Assembly: GCA_937952305.1 (NCBI GenBank)
Contig: CALFZO010000135.1
Location: 1-20,073 of the forward strand
Direction of reading: 5' to 3'
Length of the DNA: 20,073 nucleotides
Source: an uncultured Anaerolineales bacterium
Lineage (GTDB): Bacteria > Chloroflexota > Anaerolineae > Anaerolineales > UBA6663
Shown here: positions 19,227 through 20,073 of the stretch, piece after piece
Layout: each line of letters begins with the position of its first letter
Position numbering within the stretch: position 1 is the first letter of the stretch
Notes under the pieces: generated by a model
The model's database searches: none
Seen by the model: the letters and a program-made list of their open reading frames with translations, nothing else
What the model was told of the DNA's origin: nothing
Program-made: the position numbers and the translations under genes

Positions 19227-20073
19227 TGCGCCACCTCGACAATCACTTGCGTCCCTCGCCCGGGCGACGATTCTACCCGAAGGTCCGCGCCCACGGACAG
19301 GGCCCGTTCCCGCATCAGGCTCAGGCCCCAACCGTAGGCATCCTGCGGGCGGCCAGCGGCCTCGCCGACCGCAAAGCCCCGCCCATCGTCGGCGATGGTC
19401 AGGCGCACGCGCGGGCCGATGGCCTCCAGATGGACGCGGACGCGCGTGGCGTGAGCGTGCTTGACGATGTTCGTCATGGCTTCCTGCGAGATGCGGAACA
19501 GGGCCGTCTCCACGGCGGTGGGCAGGCGCAGCTCCGGCGGAGCGCCGGAAACCGCCACGGCGAGGTCATGGCGCTGGGCCACCTGACCCGCGTGCCAGCG
19601 CAGCGCGGCCAGCAGGCCGTAGTCGTCCAACACAGACGGGCGCAGCTCCATCATCACGTTGCGCACCTGGGTCATGGTCTCCTGGAGCAGCGTCATGGTG
19701 TCGTCCAGGCGCGGGCCGACCGCGGCGGCCGTCTCCGGCGAGAGCCGGCCGCGCACCAGGGTCAGGTTGAGGCTGAGGGCCGTCAGGTTGGCGCCGACGC
19801 GATCATGCAACTCGCGGGCCACGCTGCGGCGCTCGCTTTCATCGGCCGCGGCCAGGCGCGCCGCCAGGCCGCGCAGCTGTTCGCGCTGCTCGGTGACGGA
19901 CGCGTACAGGCGGGCGTTGGCCAACGCCGCCGCGGCCTGGTGGGCGAAGGCCTGGAAGAGTTCGAGGCGCTCGGGCGAGAAGAAGACGTCTTGCTCGCTG
20001 TACAGGTTGAGCGCGCCCAGGGCCTGATCCTGGTGGACCAACGGGAAGGCGGCGCTGGCGTGCAGGCGGGCGG
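19223..20073 (-). CDS. Sensor histidine kinase (GAF, HisKA_3, HATPase), 5' end cut by window
   Basis: The C-terminal 283 codons of a NarX/DegS-type kinase; the frame is open to the right edge. The visible part begins in a GAF domain (FPLVHQDQALGALNLYSEQD), then a coiled-coil linker and the HisKA_3 dimerisation domain with RSVARELHDRVGANLTAL, whose His (codon 19807-19805) is the phosphorylation site. The ATPase domain shows the N box (ISQEAMTNIVKHAHA), DDGRGF and GWGLSLMRERA. The stop overlaps the regulator start (ATGA), so the two are translationally coupled. The sensed signal is unknown because the N-terminus lies outside the window; membrane segments could be there. Confidence 0.94.
   Translation of the reverse strand, partial: ARLHASAAFPLVHQDQALGALNLYSEQDVFFSPERLELFQAFAHQAAAALANARLYASVTEQREQLRGLAARLAAADESERRSVARELHDRVGANLTALSLNLTLVRGRLSPETAAAVGPRLDDTMTLLQETMTQVRNVMMELRPSVLDDYGLLAALRWHAGQVAQRHDLAVAVSGAPPELRLPTAVETALFRISQEAMTNIVKHAHATRVRVHLEAIGPRVRLTIADDGRGFAVGEAAGRPQDAYGWGLSLMRERALSVGADLRVESSPGRGTQVIVEVAQ

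Overview
This is a high-GC bacterial chromosome segment with no phage, IS or CRISPR sequence. The heat-shock order hrcA-grpE-dnaK-dnaJ under a CIRCE operator, an RF1 with an unusual GGQ context (GGQNVQKNATAIRITH), weak or absent Shine-Dalgarno sites at several genes, and very large PAS/GAF/HD-GYP sensors all suggest the phylum Chloroflexota (Anaerolineae-like). That assignment is inference from gene content, not a database match.

Left part, minus strand (1-3001): a DHH-family phosphoesterase, then prfA (RF1), then prmC, the methyltransferase that modifies the RF1 GGQ glutamine. prmC runs off the left edge. Divergent from this block, a TTGACT/TATAAT promoter and a perfect CIRCE element drive the plus-strand chaperone block hrcA, grpE, dnaK, dnaJ, prmA and a small P-loop NTPase (3116-9634). 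HrcA represses at CIRCE. GrpE, DnaK and DnaJ form the Hsp70 machine. PrmA methylates ribosomal protein L11. Almost every gap in this block holds a hairpin: a perfect 15-bp inverted repeat between hrcA and grpE, a 22-bp near-perfect hairpin between dnaK and dnaJ, and a related element between dnaJ and prmA. The last two belong to a small repeat family that sits at stop codons. A third copy lies between prfA and prmC and contains the apparent prmC start codon.

Right part, minus strand (9642-20073): read in transcription order, this is a signalling cluster. It holds a GAF/HisKA_3/HATPase sensor kinase (cut by the right edge), a NarL-type response regulator overlapping it by ATGA, a 342-base gap, a stand-alone receiver, an intrinsic terminator, two tandem cytoplasmic HD-GYP proteins of about 1220 and 1292 residues with nine PAS and five GAF domains between them, and finally infA. 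The second HD-GYP protein starts with a receiver domain whose phospho-acceptor aspartate is replaced by glutamate. infA has its own consensus promoter, whose -35 box overlaps the stop codon of that HD-GYP gene, and a leader with a terminator-like hairpin.

The core genes are ordinary. The most noteworthy items are the stop-codon repeat family, the tandem HD-GYP sensors with the degenerate receiver, and the infA leader. I see no clearly new defence or mobile system.
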